Source: Amycolatopsis alkalitolerans (lineage in GTDB: Bacteria; Actinomycetota; Actinomycetes; Mycobacteriales; Pseudonocardiaceae). Taken from it: a stretch of 64,000 nucleotides of DNA. The position numbers and the translations under genes were made by a program. Below, piece by piece: positions 55,562 to 63,749 of this stretch (the stretch's first letter is position 1; the number at the start of each line of letters is the position of its first letter). Under the pieces are notes generated by a model, which worked only from the letters and a program-made list of their open reading frames with translations, had not been told where the DNA came from and searched no databases. The stretch is from the NCBI RefSeq assembly GCF_006152065.1, contig NZ_VDFW01000027.1, positions 1 through 64,000 of the forward strand, given 5' to 3'.

Positions 55562-55590
55562 TGCGGAAAACGGATTCCGCATGGTGGAAT
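55562..55590. promoter_or_regulatory. Overlapping palindromes downstream of the permease promoter
   Basis: TGCGGAA-AACGGA-TTCCGCA (55562-55581) and ATTCC-GCATGGT-GGAAT (55574-55590) share one arm. The TTCCGC half-site is like those of IclR-family operators. Position after the -10 box suits a roadblock repressor. Confidence 0.55.
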
Positions 55591-55600
55591 TGAGGTCGGC

Positions 55601-57214
55601 ATGTTCGTGCAAGAGGTCGCCCCGCTCGCCGGGTCACTCGGCCTGTCGGCGCTTGTCGCGGTCCTTCCCCTCGCGACGGTGCTCGTCCTGCTCGGCGGCG
55701 TCCGGATGAGGGCTCACCACGCGGCGCTCCTCGGTCTCCTGGTCGCCCTCGTGGTCGCGATCGCGGTCTACCGGATGCCCATCGGGCAGTCGATCTCCAG
55801 CGCGTTCCAGGGCGCCGCGTTCGGGCTCTTCCCGATCATGTGGATCGTCGTCAACGCCTTGTGGATCTACCGGATCACCGTCCGCACGGGCCATTTCGAC
55901 GTGCTGCGGCGCTCGTTCGGCCGGGTTTCCGACGACCCCCGCATCCAGGGCCTCCTCATCGCGTTCTGCTTCGGCGCGCTGATGGAGGCACTCGCCGGCT
56001 TCGGCGCGCCGGTCGCGATCAGCTCGGTCATGCTCGTCGCGCTCGGGTTCACCCCGGTCCGCGCCGCCGTGCTCTCCCTGGTCGCCAACACCGCGCCCGT
56101 CGCGTTCGGCGCGATGGGCACGCCGGTGGTGACCCTCGCGCAGGTCTCCGGCATCCCGCTGGACACCGTGTCCTCGATCGTCGGCAGGCAGACCCCGCTC
56201 CTGGCGGTGTTCGTGCCGCTGCTGCTCGTGATCATCGTCGACGGCCGGCGCGGGCTGCGGGAAGCGTGGCAGCCCGCGCTCGTGTGCGGGCTCGCGTTCG
56301 GTGCCGTCCAGTTCGGTGCTTCGAACTTCGTCTCCCCGCAACTGGCCGACATCGGCGCCGCGCTCGCGGGCGCCGCGGCACTGGTCGCACTGCCGATGAC
56401 CCGCAAACCGGCCCGCGAGGAGGTGCGCGCCTCCGTCCTCACCGGCGTCGCGACCGAAACCCTCGACCGGCCTGAGGACCGCGGCGAGATCACCCGCGCG
56501 TACCTGCCCTACCTGCTCATCATCGTGATCTTCTCGCTCGGCCAGGTGCCGCCGGTCAAGAAGCTGCTGGACTCGGCCACCTGGAAGTTCCACTGGCCGG
56601 GCCTGCACGTGGCCGCGTCCAGCGGGAAACCCGTTTCCGGCAACACGTTCTCGCTGCCCTTCCTCAACACCGGCGGCACCCTCGTGCTCGTCGCCGGTGT
56701 CCTCACGATGATCGCGCTCCGCGTGTCCGCACGCGACTCCGTGCGGGAATGGGGCGCCACGATCAACGAACTGCGCTTCGCGATCCTGACCGTCATGGGT
56801 GTCCTCGCGCTGGCCTATGTGATGAACCTGTCGGGCCAGACCACGACGATCGGCTACTTCATCGCCGGCGCCGGCGCCGGCCTGGCGTTCCTGTCCCCCG
56901 TGCTGGGCTGGTTCGGCGTCGCCGTCTCGGGCTCGGACACCTCGGCCAACGCGTTGTTCGGCGCCTTGCAGGTCACCGCCGCCCACCAGGCCGGGCTGTC
57001 GGCCGAACTGCTCGCTTCGGCCAACAGTTCCGGCGGCGTGCTCGGCAAGATGATCTCGCCACAGAACCTCAGCATCGCCTGCGCCGCGGCGATGCTGCCC
57101 GGCGAGGAAGGCACGCTGTTGCGCAAGGTGCTGCCGTGGAGCCTGGGCATGCTGGCGGTGATGTGCCTGATCGTGGTCGGCCAGAGCACCGTCCTGGCTT
57201 GGATGCTGCCCTGA
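55601..57214 (+). CDS. lldP: L-lactate permease (LctP/LldP family)
   Basis: 537-aa membrane protein with about 12-14 hydrophobic segments. Family blocks: GAAFGLFPIMWIVVNALWIY, CFGALMEALAGFGAPVAISS, VANTAPVAFGAMGTPVVTLA, and near the end GSDTSANALFGALQVTAA and SSGGVLGKMISPQNLSIAC. ATG with GAGG upstream. Own promoter and operator, 140 bp after the lactate dehydrogenase gene on the same strand. Imports lactate (possibly glycolate) by proton symport. Confidence 0.94.
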   Translation: MFVQEVAPLAGSLGLSALVAVLPLATVLVLLGGVRMRAHHAALLGLLVALVVAIAVYRMPIGQSISSAFQGAAFGLFPIMWIVVNALWIYRITVRTGHFDVLRRSFGRVSDDPRIQGLLIAFCFGALMEALAGFGAPVAISSVMLVALGFTPVRAAVLSLVANTAPVAFGAMGTPVVTLAQVSGIPLDTVSSIVGRQTPLLAVFVPLLLVIIVDGRRGLREAWQPALVCGLAFGAVQFGASNFVSPQLADIGAALAGAAALVALPMTRKPAREEVRASVLTGVATETLDRPEDRGEITRAYLPYLLIIVIFSLGQVPPVKKLLDSATWKFHWPGLHVAASSGKPVSGNTFSLPFLNTGGTLVLVAGVLTMIALRVSARDSVREWGATINELRFAILTVMGVLALAYVMNLSGQTTTIGYFIAGAGAGLAFLSPVLGWFGVAVSGSDTSANALFGALQVTAAHQAGLSAELLASANSSGGVLGKMISPQNLSIACAAAMLPGEEGTLLRKVLPWSLGMLAVMCLIVVGQSTVLAWMLP

Positions 57215-57233
57215 CCGATTCGCCAGATCCGCC

Positions 57234-57860
57234 TCACCGAACGGGTTGACTGACCCGCGTCCGCCGGGCCGAACGGCTCCAGCTCCACCAGCCGTGGATC
57301 ACCAGCGCCGCGAAGACCACGTAGATCGCCGCGGAGAAGTACAGCCCCGAGGCGATCTGGAGCGGCACGCCGATCGCGTCCACGGCCAGCCAGACGAGCC
57401 AGAACTCCACCAGCCCCAGCCCCTGCGTCCCGAACGCGACGAGCGTCCCGACGAAGATCGCGGCATCCGGCCACGGCGCCCACGACGCGTGCAGTGCCTG
57501 GAGCACCAGCGCCATCACGACCGTGCCGGCCGCGAACACCCCGGCCAGCGCCAGCCGTTCGGCGAGCCGCCCGGTCCGCACGACCACGCCGTAGACCGGA
57601 TCCTTCCGGCGCGTCCACGCCCACCAGCCGTACAGCGAGATCACCAGGATCGCGACCTGCCGCGCCGCGAGACCGCCCAGATGCGCGGAGGTGTAGACCG
57701 CGAACAGCAACACCGTCGCACCGACCTGCACCGGCCACGTCCACAGCGTGCGGCGCTCGGCGAGGAACACCACCGCGAGCGCGCAGATCTGCCCCGCCAG
57801 CTCCGCGATCGAGATCCACTGCCCGAAAACGGTCACACCGTGTTCCAGCAAGAAACTCAC
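57234..57860 (-). CDS. pnuC: PnuC-family vitamin transporter
   Basis: 208-aa membrane protein of the PnuC family with about seven hydrophobic segments. Marks: FLAERRTLWTWPVQVGATVL, ISLYGWWAWTRRKDP (WxxW substrate motif region) and EFWLVWLAVDAIGVPLQIAS. PnuC imports nicotinamide riboside; close relatives import thiamine (PnuT) or riboflavin (PnuX). GTG start with GAGG 5 nt upstream; it overlaps the stop of a tiny upstream reading frame by GTGA. Converges with the lactate permease. Exact vitamin undecided. Confidence 0.9.
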   Translation of the reverse strand: MSFLLEHGVTVFGQWISIAELAGQICALAVVFLAERRTLWTWPVQVGATVLLFAVYTSAHLGGLAARQVAILVISLYGWWAWTRRKDPVYGVVVRTGRLAERLALAGVFAAGTVVMALVLQALHASWAPWPDAAIFVGTLVAFGTQGLGLVEFWLVWLAVDAIGVPLQIASGLYFSAAIYVVFAALVIHGWWSWSRSARRTRVSQPVR

Positions 57861-57984
57861 ACGAACCTCAACCCGAACCCGGCCATCATGATTCCCCACC
57901 CTGCGTAGTAATCGATCTCGATGCGCTGATCTGCCCCGCACTTTCGGGTGAGTGGGGTGGCGGACGAAGATCCACAAGGTCCAT
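57857..57984 (-). CDS. Candidate leader ORFs coupled to pnuC
   Basis: Two tiny frames chained by overlaps: a 32-codon frame 57984-57886 (MDLVDLRPPPHSPESAGQIS...) whose TGA overlaps an ATG (ATGA), and a 10-codon frame 57889-57857 (MMAGFGLRFV) whose TGA overlaps the pnuC GTG (GTGA). The frame of the second stays open and protein-like upstream (ADQRIEIDYYAGWGIMMAGF) but has no start there. Could be leader peptides or a gene remnant. Confidence 0.35.
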
Positions 57985-57993
57985 AGTGGACCT
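57977..57993. promoter_or_regulatory. 17-bp perfect palindrome upstream of pnuC
   Basis: AGGTCCA-TAG-TGGACCT, 7-bp arms, overlapping the start of the leader frame. Operator-like. Confidence 0.5.
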
Positions 57994-58014
57994 ACCGGTG
58001 GGGACCGGGGAGAT

Positions 58015-58047
58015 GAGGCCGCTCGGCGGGATCCGCCGGGCGGCCTC
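58015..58047. repeat. Long hairpin in the pnuC/fasR spacer
   Basis: GAGGCCGCTCGGCGG-GAT-CCGCCGGGCGGCCTC: 15-bp arms with one G/T-type mismatch and a 3-nt loop. No U-tract on either side. Role unknown; attenuator or insulating terminator are options. Confidence 0.6.
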
Positions 58048-58098
58048 CTACATGTTCGCGCCGTGCGCTCCCATCTTGGGCGCGGATCCCGATGATTC

Positions 58099-58119
58099 TT
58101 GGGGGGCCGAGCCCCCCAA
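58099..58119. repeat. G6/C6 hairpin, probable dispersed repeat
   Basis: TTGGGGGGC-CGA-GCCCCCCAA, 9-bp perfect arms followed by ACCCCC. Similar G-run/C-run hairpins recur in intergenic regions of many Pseudonocardiales and Nocardia-group genomes, from memory; only one copy was seen in this window. Confidence 0.55.
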
Positions 58120-58170
58120 ACCCCCGCGGTGCGAGTTCCTTCCGTCCCGGCGTGGTTCCGTCGGCGATGA

Positions 58171-58189
58171 CCAACGCCGGTTTCGTTGG
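58171..58189. promoter_or_regulatory. Inverted repeat at fasR promoter
   Basis: CCAACG-CCGGTTT-CGTTGG, just upstream of the -10 box at 58200. Possible regulator site. Confidence 0.4.
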
Positions 58190-58199
58190 GTTTTACACG

Positions 58200-58205
58200 T
58201 ACGAT
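58200..58205 (+). promoter_or_regulatory. -10 box of fasR
   Basis: TACGAT, 10 nt before the ATG at 58216, no ribosome site between: near-leaderless start. Confidence 0.5.
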
Positions 58206-58215
58206 CGCGGGTGTC

Positions 58216-59406
58216 ATGACACAGATCAGTGGGCGGCCGGCGCCGAAGCACCATGGGTTGTCCGCGAAGACGTTGCGGAGGCTCGACAGGGCATCGGGAC
58301 GGCTCGCGTCGGCGAGTGTGGCCGCCATGGAACAACGGCTGCCCTGGTTCAAACGCCTCCCCGCCGACCAGCGCGCCAGCGTCCTCATGATCACCCAGAC
58401 CGGCGCCGCCGGGTTCGTCGACTGGCTCCGCGATTCCCAGGAAGCCCTCAAGCTCACCAGCGAAGCGTTCCGCAGCGCCCCCCAGGAACTGTCCCGCTGG
58501 ATCAGCCTCCGCCAGGCCGTCGGCCTGGTCCGCATGGCCATCGAGGTCTTCGAGGAGGAACTCCCCGCCTTCGCCGCCACCGACGCGGAACGGGCGGCGC
58601 TCATCGAGGGCATCCTCCGCTACGGCCGCGAGATCGCCTTCGCCACGGCGAACTCCTACGCCGCCGCGGCCGAAGCGCGCGGCGCGTGGGACGCCCGCCT
58701 CGAAGCGCTCGTCGTCGACGGGATCGTCCGTGGCGACGCCGAGGAGTCGGTCCTCTCCCGCGCCTCCGCCCTCGGCTGGGATCCCGCCGCGGCGGCCACC
58801 GTGCTCGCCGGGCGCCCCTCCTCCGACGACCCGCCGACCGTGGTGTTCGAGGTCCGGCGGCTGGCCGCGCGGCTGGGGCGCCAGGTCCTGCTGAGCGTGC
58901 AGGGTTCCCGGCTGGTCGTCGTCGCGGGCGGGCCCGAACGGGACGTCGGCAAGCTTGCGGTCGCCTTCGGGGACGGGCCCGTGGTCGCCGGACCGACCGT
59001 GGCAAACCTCGGTGATGCCTACCGCAGCGCGGCCGAAGCGCTCTCCGGACTGCGTGCCGTCGTCGGCTGGCCCGGCGCGCCGCGCCCGGTCCGCTCCGCC
59101 GAACTGCTGCCCGAACGCGCCCTGCTCGGCGACGCCGAAGCCGAACGCCTGCTCATCGCGGAGATCGCGCAGCCGCTCGAGAACGCCGGGAGCACGATGC
59201 TCAAGACGGTCGAGGCCTACCTCGAAGCGGGCGGAGTGCTCGAGACCTGCGCGAAAGCCCTCTTCGTGCACCCCAACACGGTGCGTTACCGCCTTCGCCG
59301 GGCCACCGAACTGACCGGCCGCAACCCGGCCGATCCACGGGACGCGCTGGTCCTGCGCGTGGCCCTGACGGTCGGCCGACTGGCCCGCGCGCGCGGCATC
59401 TGGTGA
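58216..59406 (+). CDS. fasR: PucR/CdaR-type regulator FasR
   Basis: 396-aa regulator with a C-terminal PucR helix-turn-helix: MLKTVEAYLEAGGVLETCAK then ALFVHPNTVRYRLRRATELT, and no classic N-terminal DNA-binding domain. The middle region resembles the GGDEF-like domain of CdaR proteins. Gene order fasR-fabD-fabH-acpP-fabF is that of Streptomyces coelicolor, where FasR activates the fatty-acid operon; the mycobacterial positional equivalent is Rv2242. Therefore probably the activator of the operon that starts at 59564. Membrane segments are absent. Confidence 0.9.
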   Translation: MTQISGRPAPKHHGLSAKTLRRLDRASGRLASASVAAMEQRLPWFKRLPADQRASVLMITQTGAAGFVDWLRDSQEALKLTSEAFRSAPQELSRWISLRQAVGLVRMAIEVFEEELPAFAATDAERAALIEGILRYGREIAFATANSYAAAAEARGAWDARLEALVVDGIVRGDAEESVLSRASALGWDPAAAATVLAGRPSSDDPPTVVFEVRRLAARLGRQVLLSVQGSRLVVVAGGPERDVGKLAVAFGDGPVVAGPTVANLGDAYRSAAEALSGLRAVVGWPGAPRPVRSAELLPERALLGDAEAERLLIAEIAQPLENAGSTMLKTVEAYLEAGGVLETCAKALFVHPNTVRYRLRRATELTGRNPADPRDALVLRVALTVGRLARARGIW

Positions 59407-59563
59407 CCGAACTCACGTCCCGCACTGCCCGAACCATACAAGACAATCCCGTTCCGGATGCTCGTGCGGCCGGGATGCTTGGAGGGTTCCCACAAATTCG
59501 CCGCGCGGACTTGGTGAGCGGCGGCATCCCGACCATGGCCACGGACCGTGTTCCCTGTGAACC
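59407..59563 (+). promoter_or_regulatory. Presumed fab operon promoter region
   Basis: 157 bp between fasR and fabD. AT-richer words CATACAAGACAATCCC (about 59436-59451) may hold the -10 box. No clear palindrome for FasR was found by eye. Confidence 0.35.
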
Positions 59564-60469
59564 GTGACAGCTCTCCTCGCCCCCGGACAGGGGTCTCAGG
59601 CCCCTGGCATGTTGTCCCCCTGGCTCGAACGCGACGGCACCCGCGAGAAGCTGCGAAGCTGGTCCGAGCGCGCCGGTCTCGACCTGGTGCACCTGGGCAC
59701 CGAGGCGGACGCCGACACGATCCAGGACACCGCCATCGCGCAGCCGCTCATCGTCGCGCTGTCGCTGCTGGCCTTCGAGGAGCTGAAAGACGTCCCGCCC
59801 GGCGCGCCGGTCGCCGGGCACTCGGTCGGTGAACTGGCCGCCGCCGCCATCGCCGGGGTGCTCTCGGCCGAGGACGCCGTCGCGCTCGCCGCGGTCCGCG
59901 GCGCCGAGATGGCCAAGGCGTGCGCGGCCGAGCCGACCAGCATGGCCGCCGTCATGCTCGGCGAGCCCGAGCAGGTCGTCGCCTGGCTCGCGGGCAACGG
60001 GCTGACCGCCGCGAACCGCAACGGCGCCGGCCAGATCGTCGCCTCGGGCGCCGCCGCCGCGATCGAGCGCATCGTCGCCGAACCCCTGGAAGGCACGAAG
60101 GTGCGCGCGCTGAAGGTCGCGGGCGCCTTCCACACCGAGTACATGGCCCCGGCCGAAGACGCGCTGCGCCAGCACGCCGCGTCGATCACCCCGGCCGACC
60201 CCGCCCGCCCGCTGCTGTCCAACGCCGACGGCGCGGTCGTCACCAGCGGAGCCGAGTACCTCGAACGCCTGGTCAAGCAGGTCACCCGGCCCGTGCGCTG
60301 GGATCTGACGATGGACGGCCTCGTGGGCCTCGGCGTGACCTCGACCGTCGAACTGCCGCCGGCGGGCACGCTCACCGGGCTGGTCAAGCGCCAGCTCAAG
60401 GGTACGGTCACCACCACTGTCGCGTTGAAGACCCCGGCGGACCTGCCGGGCGCCGAGGAGGTCCTGTGA
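59564..60469 (+). CDS. fabD: Malonyl-CoA:ACP transacylase FabD
   Basis: 301-aa transferase loading malonate onto ACP for type II fatty-acid synthesis. N-terminal ALLAPGQGSQAPGML (oxyanion GQGSQ), active serine in GHSVGELAAAAIAG (about S87), and the C-terminal AGAFHTEYMAPAEDAL histidine block. GTG start. The 3' end overlaps fabH by GTGA. First gene of the fabD-fabH-acpP-fabF operon. Confidence 0.95.
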   Translation: MTALLAPGQGSQAPGMLSPWLERDGTREKLRSWSERAGLDLVHLGTEADADTIQDTAIAQPLIVALSLLAFEELKDVPPGAPVAGHSVGELAAAAIAGVLSAEDAVALAAVRGAEMAKACAAEPTSMAAVMLGEPEQVVAWLAGNGLTAANRNGAGQIVASGAAAAIERIVAEPLEGTKVRALKVAGAFHTEYMAPAEDALRQHAASITPADPARPLLSNADGAVVTSGAEYLERLVKQVTRPVRWDLTMDGLVGLGVTSTVELPPAGTLTGLVKRQLKGTVTTTVALKTPADLPGAEEVL

Positions 60470-61440
60470 CGACATTGCGCCTGAAGCAGGGCCCCGCCGC
60501 GAGCCGTGTCCTGGGGATCGGCAGCTACCAGCCCGAGCGGATCGTCACCAACGACGACCTGTCCGAGGTCATGGACACCAACGACCAGTGGATCCGCGAC
60601 CGCGTCGGCATCATCGAGCGCCGGTTCGCCGAGAAGGACGAGCTGCTGGTCGACATGGCCGTCAAGGCGGGCACCAACGCCCTCGCCGACGCCGCCCTCC
60701 AGCCGTCCGAAATAGACACCGTGATCGTGCCGAACTGCACGATGCCCTCGCCGATCCCGAACGCCGCCGCGCAGGTGGCCGACCGGATCGGGATCAAGGC
60801 GCCCGGTGCCTTCGACGTCAACGCCGCGTGCGCCGGGTTCTGCTACGGCCTCGGTATCGCCTCGGACCTGATCCGCTCCGGTTCCGCGGGCAAGGTGCTG
60901 GTGATCGGCGCCGAGAAGCTCACCGACGTGGTGGATCCGCAGGACCGCTCGACCGCGATCATCTTCGCCGACGGCGCGGGTGCCGCGGTGGTCGGCCCGT
61001 CCGGCGAGCCGGCCATCGGGCCGGTGGCCTGGGGCAGCGCGGGCGACCTGGTGGAGACGATCTACATGCGGGACCACCGGTACCTCTTCCAGGAGGGCCA
61101 GGCGGTCTTCCGGTGGGCGACCACGCGGATCGCGCCGATCGCACTCCAGGCGCTGGAGCTGGCCGGGGTCGCGCCGTCCGAAGTGGACGTGCTGATCCCG
61201 CACCAGGCCAACCTGCGCATCGTCGAGGCGATCGCGAAGAAGCTGCGCGCCCAGGGCGCCCGCGAGGACATGGTGGTCGCCGACGACATCAGGTACTCGG
61301 GCAACACGTCCTCGGCGTCGATCCCGCTGGCGCTGGACCACATGCGCAAGGCGGGCACCGTCAAGCGCGGCGATGTCGTGCTCATGGTGGGATTCGGTGC
61401 GGGACTGTCCTATGCCGGACAGGTCATCATCTGCCCGTGA
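60466..61440 (+). CDS. fabH: Beta-ketoacyl-ACP synthase III FabH
   Basis: 324-aa initiating condensing enzyme joining acyl-CoA and malonyl-ACP. Catalytic triad visible: Cys in VNAACAGFCYGL (about C122), His in IPHQANLRIVEAIAKKL (about H246), Asn in YSGNTSSASIPLAL (about N280). GTG start overlapping fabD stop, with GAGGAGG upstream. The primer preference (branched acyl-CoA in actinomycetes) is inferred from family. Confidence 0.95.
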   Translation: MTTLRLKQGPAASRVLGIGSYQPERIVTNDDLSEVMDTNDQWIRDRVGIIERRFAEKDELLVDMAVKAGTNALADAALQPSEIDTVIVPNCTMPSPIPNAAAQVADRIGIKAPGAFDVNAACAGFCYGLGIASDLIRSGSAGKVLVIGAEKLTDVVDPQDRSTAIIFADGAGAAVVGPSGEPAIGPVAWGSAGDLVETIYMRDHRYLFQEGQAVFRWATTRIAPIALQALELAGVAPSEVDVLIPHQANLRIVEAIAKKLRAQGAREDMVVADDIRYSGNTSSASIPLALDHMRKAGTVKRGDVVLMVGFGAGLSYAGQVIICP

Positions 61441-61511
61441 TACCACTTACCCCGGCGGGCACCCGCTCGCCGGGGTGAAAGACCCCGAAAACCAGGAAAG
61501 GGAAACCAGCA

Positions 61512-61757
61512 GTGGCGGACAAAGAAGAGATCCTCGCCGGCCTCGCGGAAATCGTCGAAGAGGTCGCCGGTGTGGCGCAGGACGACGTGAGCTCGGAGAA
61601 GTCGTTCGTGGACGACCTGGACATCGACTCGCTTTCGATGGTCGAGATCGCCGTGCAGGCCGAGGACAAGTTCGGGGTGAAGATCCCCGACGACGAGCTC
61701 GCCAACCTCAAGACCGTCGGTGACGCCGTGGACTACGTCGCGGCGAACTCGAAGTAA
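61512..61757 (+). CDS. acpP: Acyl carrier protein AcpP
   Basis: 81-aa acidic carrier of fatty-acid intermediates. Phosphopantetheine serine in FVDDLDIDSLSMVEIAVQ (DSL, about S40). GTG start, AGGAAAGGG upstream. It lies 71 bp after fabH and 35 bp before fabF. Larger than E. coli ACP by only a few residues and lacking the long C-terminal tail of mycobacterial AcpM, consistent with an organism without mycolic acids. Confidence 0.95.
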   Translation: MADKEEILAGLAEIVEEVAGVAQDDVSSEKSFVDDLDIDSLSMVEIAVQAEDKFGVKIPDDELANLKTVGDAVDYVAANSK

Positions 61758-61792
61758 GCATTCTCTGAACACGATTCCTCGGGAGACTCCAC

Positions 61793-63040
61793 ATGAGCAA
61801 CATCGACGTCGTGATCACCGGGCTGGGTGCGACCACGCCGCTCGGCGGGGACGTCGCGTCCACCTGGGACGGCCTGCTCGCCGGCCGGAGCGGTATCCGC
61901 CGTATCGAGGCCGACTGGGTCGAGAAGTTCGATCTGCCGGTGAAGATCGGTGCAACTCTCGCCGAGGAACCGACAGAGACGCTTCCGCGCGTGCAGGCGC
62001 GCAGGCTGGACCGGTGCGAGCAGATCGCTCTCATCGCGGCGCGGCAGGCATGGGCGGACGCCGGGTTCGGTGCACCGACGGACGAGCACAGCGATGTCGA
62101 GCCCGAGCGGCTCGGCGTGTCCATCGGCACGGGCATCGGCGGCCCGCTCACCCTGCTCGCACAGGACGATCTGCTGGAGGAGTACGGCATCCGCAAGGTG
62201 TCGCCGCTGACCGTGCCGATGCTCATGCCCAACGGTCCCGCCGCGCACGTCGGCATCGACCTGAAGGCCCGCGCCGGAGTGCACTCGCCCGCGTCGGCGT
62301 GTGCCTCCGGCGCGGAGGGCATCGCGAACGGCTTCCAGATGATCCAGAACGGCCGGGCCGACGTGGTGATCGCGGGCGGTACGGAGGCCTGCATCCACCC
62401 GATCACCGTCGCGGGGTTCGCGCAGGCGCGGACGGTGTCCACGAACAACGACGACCCGGCGCACGCGTCGCGCCCGTTCGACACCGCCCGGGACGGGTTC
62501 GTGCTCGGCGAGGGTTCGGGCGTGGTGATCCTCGAGCGCGCGGACCGGGCGAAGGCGCGGGGCGCGAAGATCTACGGCCGGCTCGCCGGGTACGGGATCA
62601 CCTCCGACGCGCACCACATCACCGGCAACCACCCGGAGGGCATCGGCCAGATCGCGGCGATGACCAACGCGATCCGGATGGCCGGGCTGACCAGCGCGGA
62701 CATCCAGCACGTCAACGCGCACGCGACCGCGACGGTGGTCGGCGACGTCGGTGAGGCCAAGGCGATCCGCAAGGCGATCGGCTCGCACGCGGTGGTGACG
62801 GCTCCGAAGGGCGCGCTCGGCCACCTCGTCGGCGGGGCGGGTGCGGTCGAGGGCATCGCGACGCTGCTGTCGATCTATCACGGCATCGTGCCGGCGACGC
62901 TGAACCTGGAGAACCTCGACCCGAAGGTCGAGCTCGACGTGGTGTCCGGCGAGCCGCGCAAGGGTGACTACACCGCGGCCATCAGCAACTCGTTCGGCTT
63001 CGGCGGCCACAACACCGCACTGCTGTTCACGGCGGCGTGA
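61793..63040 (+). CDS. fabF: Beta-ketoacyl-ACP synthase II FabF
   Basis: 415-aa elongating condensing enzyme. Catalytic Cys in SPASACASGAEGIANG (about C170), first His in VNAHATATVVGD, second in KGALGHLVGGAGAVEG, and the C-terminal NSFGFGGHNTALLF. ATG with GGGAG upstream. Last gene of the operon, closed by a strong terminator. KasA is its mycobacterial positional equivalent (Rv2245). Confidence 0.96.
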   Translation: MSNIDVVITGLGATTPLGGDVASTWDGLLAGRSGIRRIEADWVEKFDLPVKIGATLAEEPTETLPRVQARRLDRCEQIALIAARQAWADAGFGAPTDEHSDVEPERLGVSIGTGIGGPLTLLAQDDLLEEYGIRKVSPLTVPMLMPNGPAAHVGIDLKARAGVHSPASACASGAEGIANGFQMIQNGRADVVIAGGTEACIHPITVAGFAQARTVSTNNDDPAHASRPFDTARDGFVLGEGSGVVILERADRAKARGAKIYGRLAGYGITSDAHHITGNHPEGIGQIAAMTNAIRMAGLTSADIQHVNAHATATVVGDVGEAKAIRKAIGSHAVVTAPKGALGHLVGGAGAVEGIATLLSIYHGIVPATLNLENLDPKVELDVVSGEPRKGDYTAAISNSFGFGGHNTALLFTAA

Positions 63041-63052
63041 GGTCCGTGCTGT

Positions 63053-63086
63053 GCGGCGGCCGGCTCCTTCGGGGGCCGTCCGCCGC
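63053..63086. terminator. Terminator with UUCG tetraloop after fabF
   Basis: 15-bp stem (13 of 15 paired) GCGGCGGCCGGCTCC / GGGGCCGTCCGCCGC closed by a TTCG loop, in the 48-bp gap between convergent genes; likely works in both directions. Confidence 0.8.
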
Positions 63087-63088
63087 CG

Positions 63089-63685
63089 TCAGCATTTGGT
63101 GGCCTCGGGGGTGGTGTAGCCGGCGACGTTGTCGATCCGCCAGTTGCCCGACTCCAGCGTGACCGGCAGCGTCAGCTTCCAGTGCACGCACGAGGAACCC
63201 GGCAGCGCGTCGGGTGCGTCGAGGGGGTCCTGGACGCTGGTGAAACCCAGCAGCACGCGCAGGTCCTCATCGGACGCCGCGTCGATCCGGTAGACCAGCG
63301 GGCTGCCGTCCTTCGTGGACCGGTAGTCGTGCAGCCAGGCCGGCCGCGACTTCGCCTGGATCCGGGCTTTCGTGACGGTGGTCCGCCACGCGTCGTAGTC
63401 GCGGTTGTTGATCGAGTCGAAGTAACGCTGCAGCAGCCGCCGGACGTCCTCGTGCAGGGGGTGCGCGGCGGCGTCGGGAGTCAGCTCCACGGTGCCGGGG
63501 CCGGGCTGCTGCCCCGGCGGGCGGGCGGTGGAGCTGGGCAGGGCGAGGATCGCGTCCTGCTGGACGTCCGGTGTGCGGTAGACCTCCCTGGCCAGCAGCC
63601 CGCCACCGACCATGAGGGAAACGACCACGACGACGACGGGCAGCAGCCAGCGGTGAGGGCTCGGCGAGACCGGCACAGCTGACAC
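63089..63685 (-). CDS. Membrane-anchored protein of unknown function
   Basis: 198-aa protein with an N-terminal membrane helix (LLPVVVVVVSLMVGGGLLAR), a Pro-rich linker and an extracellular domain of about 130 residues (DVRRLLQRYFDSINNRDYDA, WLHDYRSTKDGSPLVYRI). The latter has the feel of a cystatin/NTF2-like accessory domain. Two cysteines (SSCVHW and the final ATKC) may pair. No recognised family. Convergent with fabF. Confidence 0.75.
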   Translation of the reverse strand: MSAVPVSPSPHRWLLPVVVVVVSLMVGGGLLAREVYRTPDVQQDAILALPSSTARPPGQQPGPGTVELTPDAAAHPLHEDVRRLLQRYFDSINNRDYDAWRTTVTKARIQAKSRPAWLHDYRSTKDGSPLVYRIDAASDEDLRVLLGFTSVQDPLDAPDALPGSSCVHWKLTLPVTLESGNWRIDNVAGYTTPEATKC

Positions 63686-63749
63686 ATCGGCAGCCTACTG
63701 CCCCCGGTTAACTCACGCTCCGCAACCGTCGAACTCGCCGTCCCAACCG

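Larger units (their letters stand above)
57861..58215. promoter_or_regulatory. pnuC / fasR divergent region with hairpins
   Basis: 355 bp holding, in order, the leader frames above, a 17-bp palindrome (57977), a 33-nt near-perfect hairpin (58015), a G/C hairpin repeat (58099), an inverted repeat CCAACG/CGTTGG (58171) and the fasR -10 box (58200). No RNA family was recognised with confidence. Confidence 0.55.

Noticed and set aside
57880-58000. TPP-riboswitch-like words (GATTACTACGCAGGG) upstream of pnuC
   Set aside because: The CTGAGA and paired P1/P3 elements of a TPP riboswitch are missing and spacing is wrong. A covariance-model search would decide; a significant hit would overturn this.
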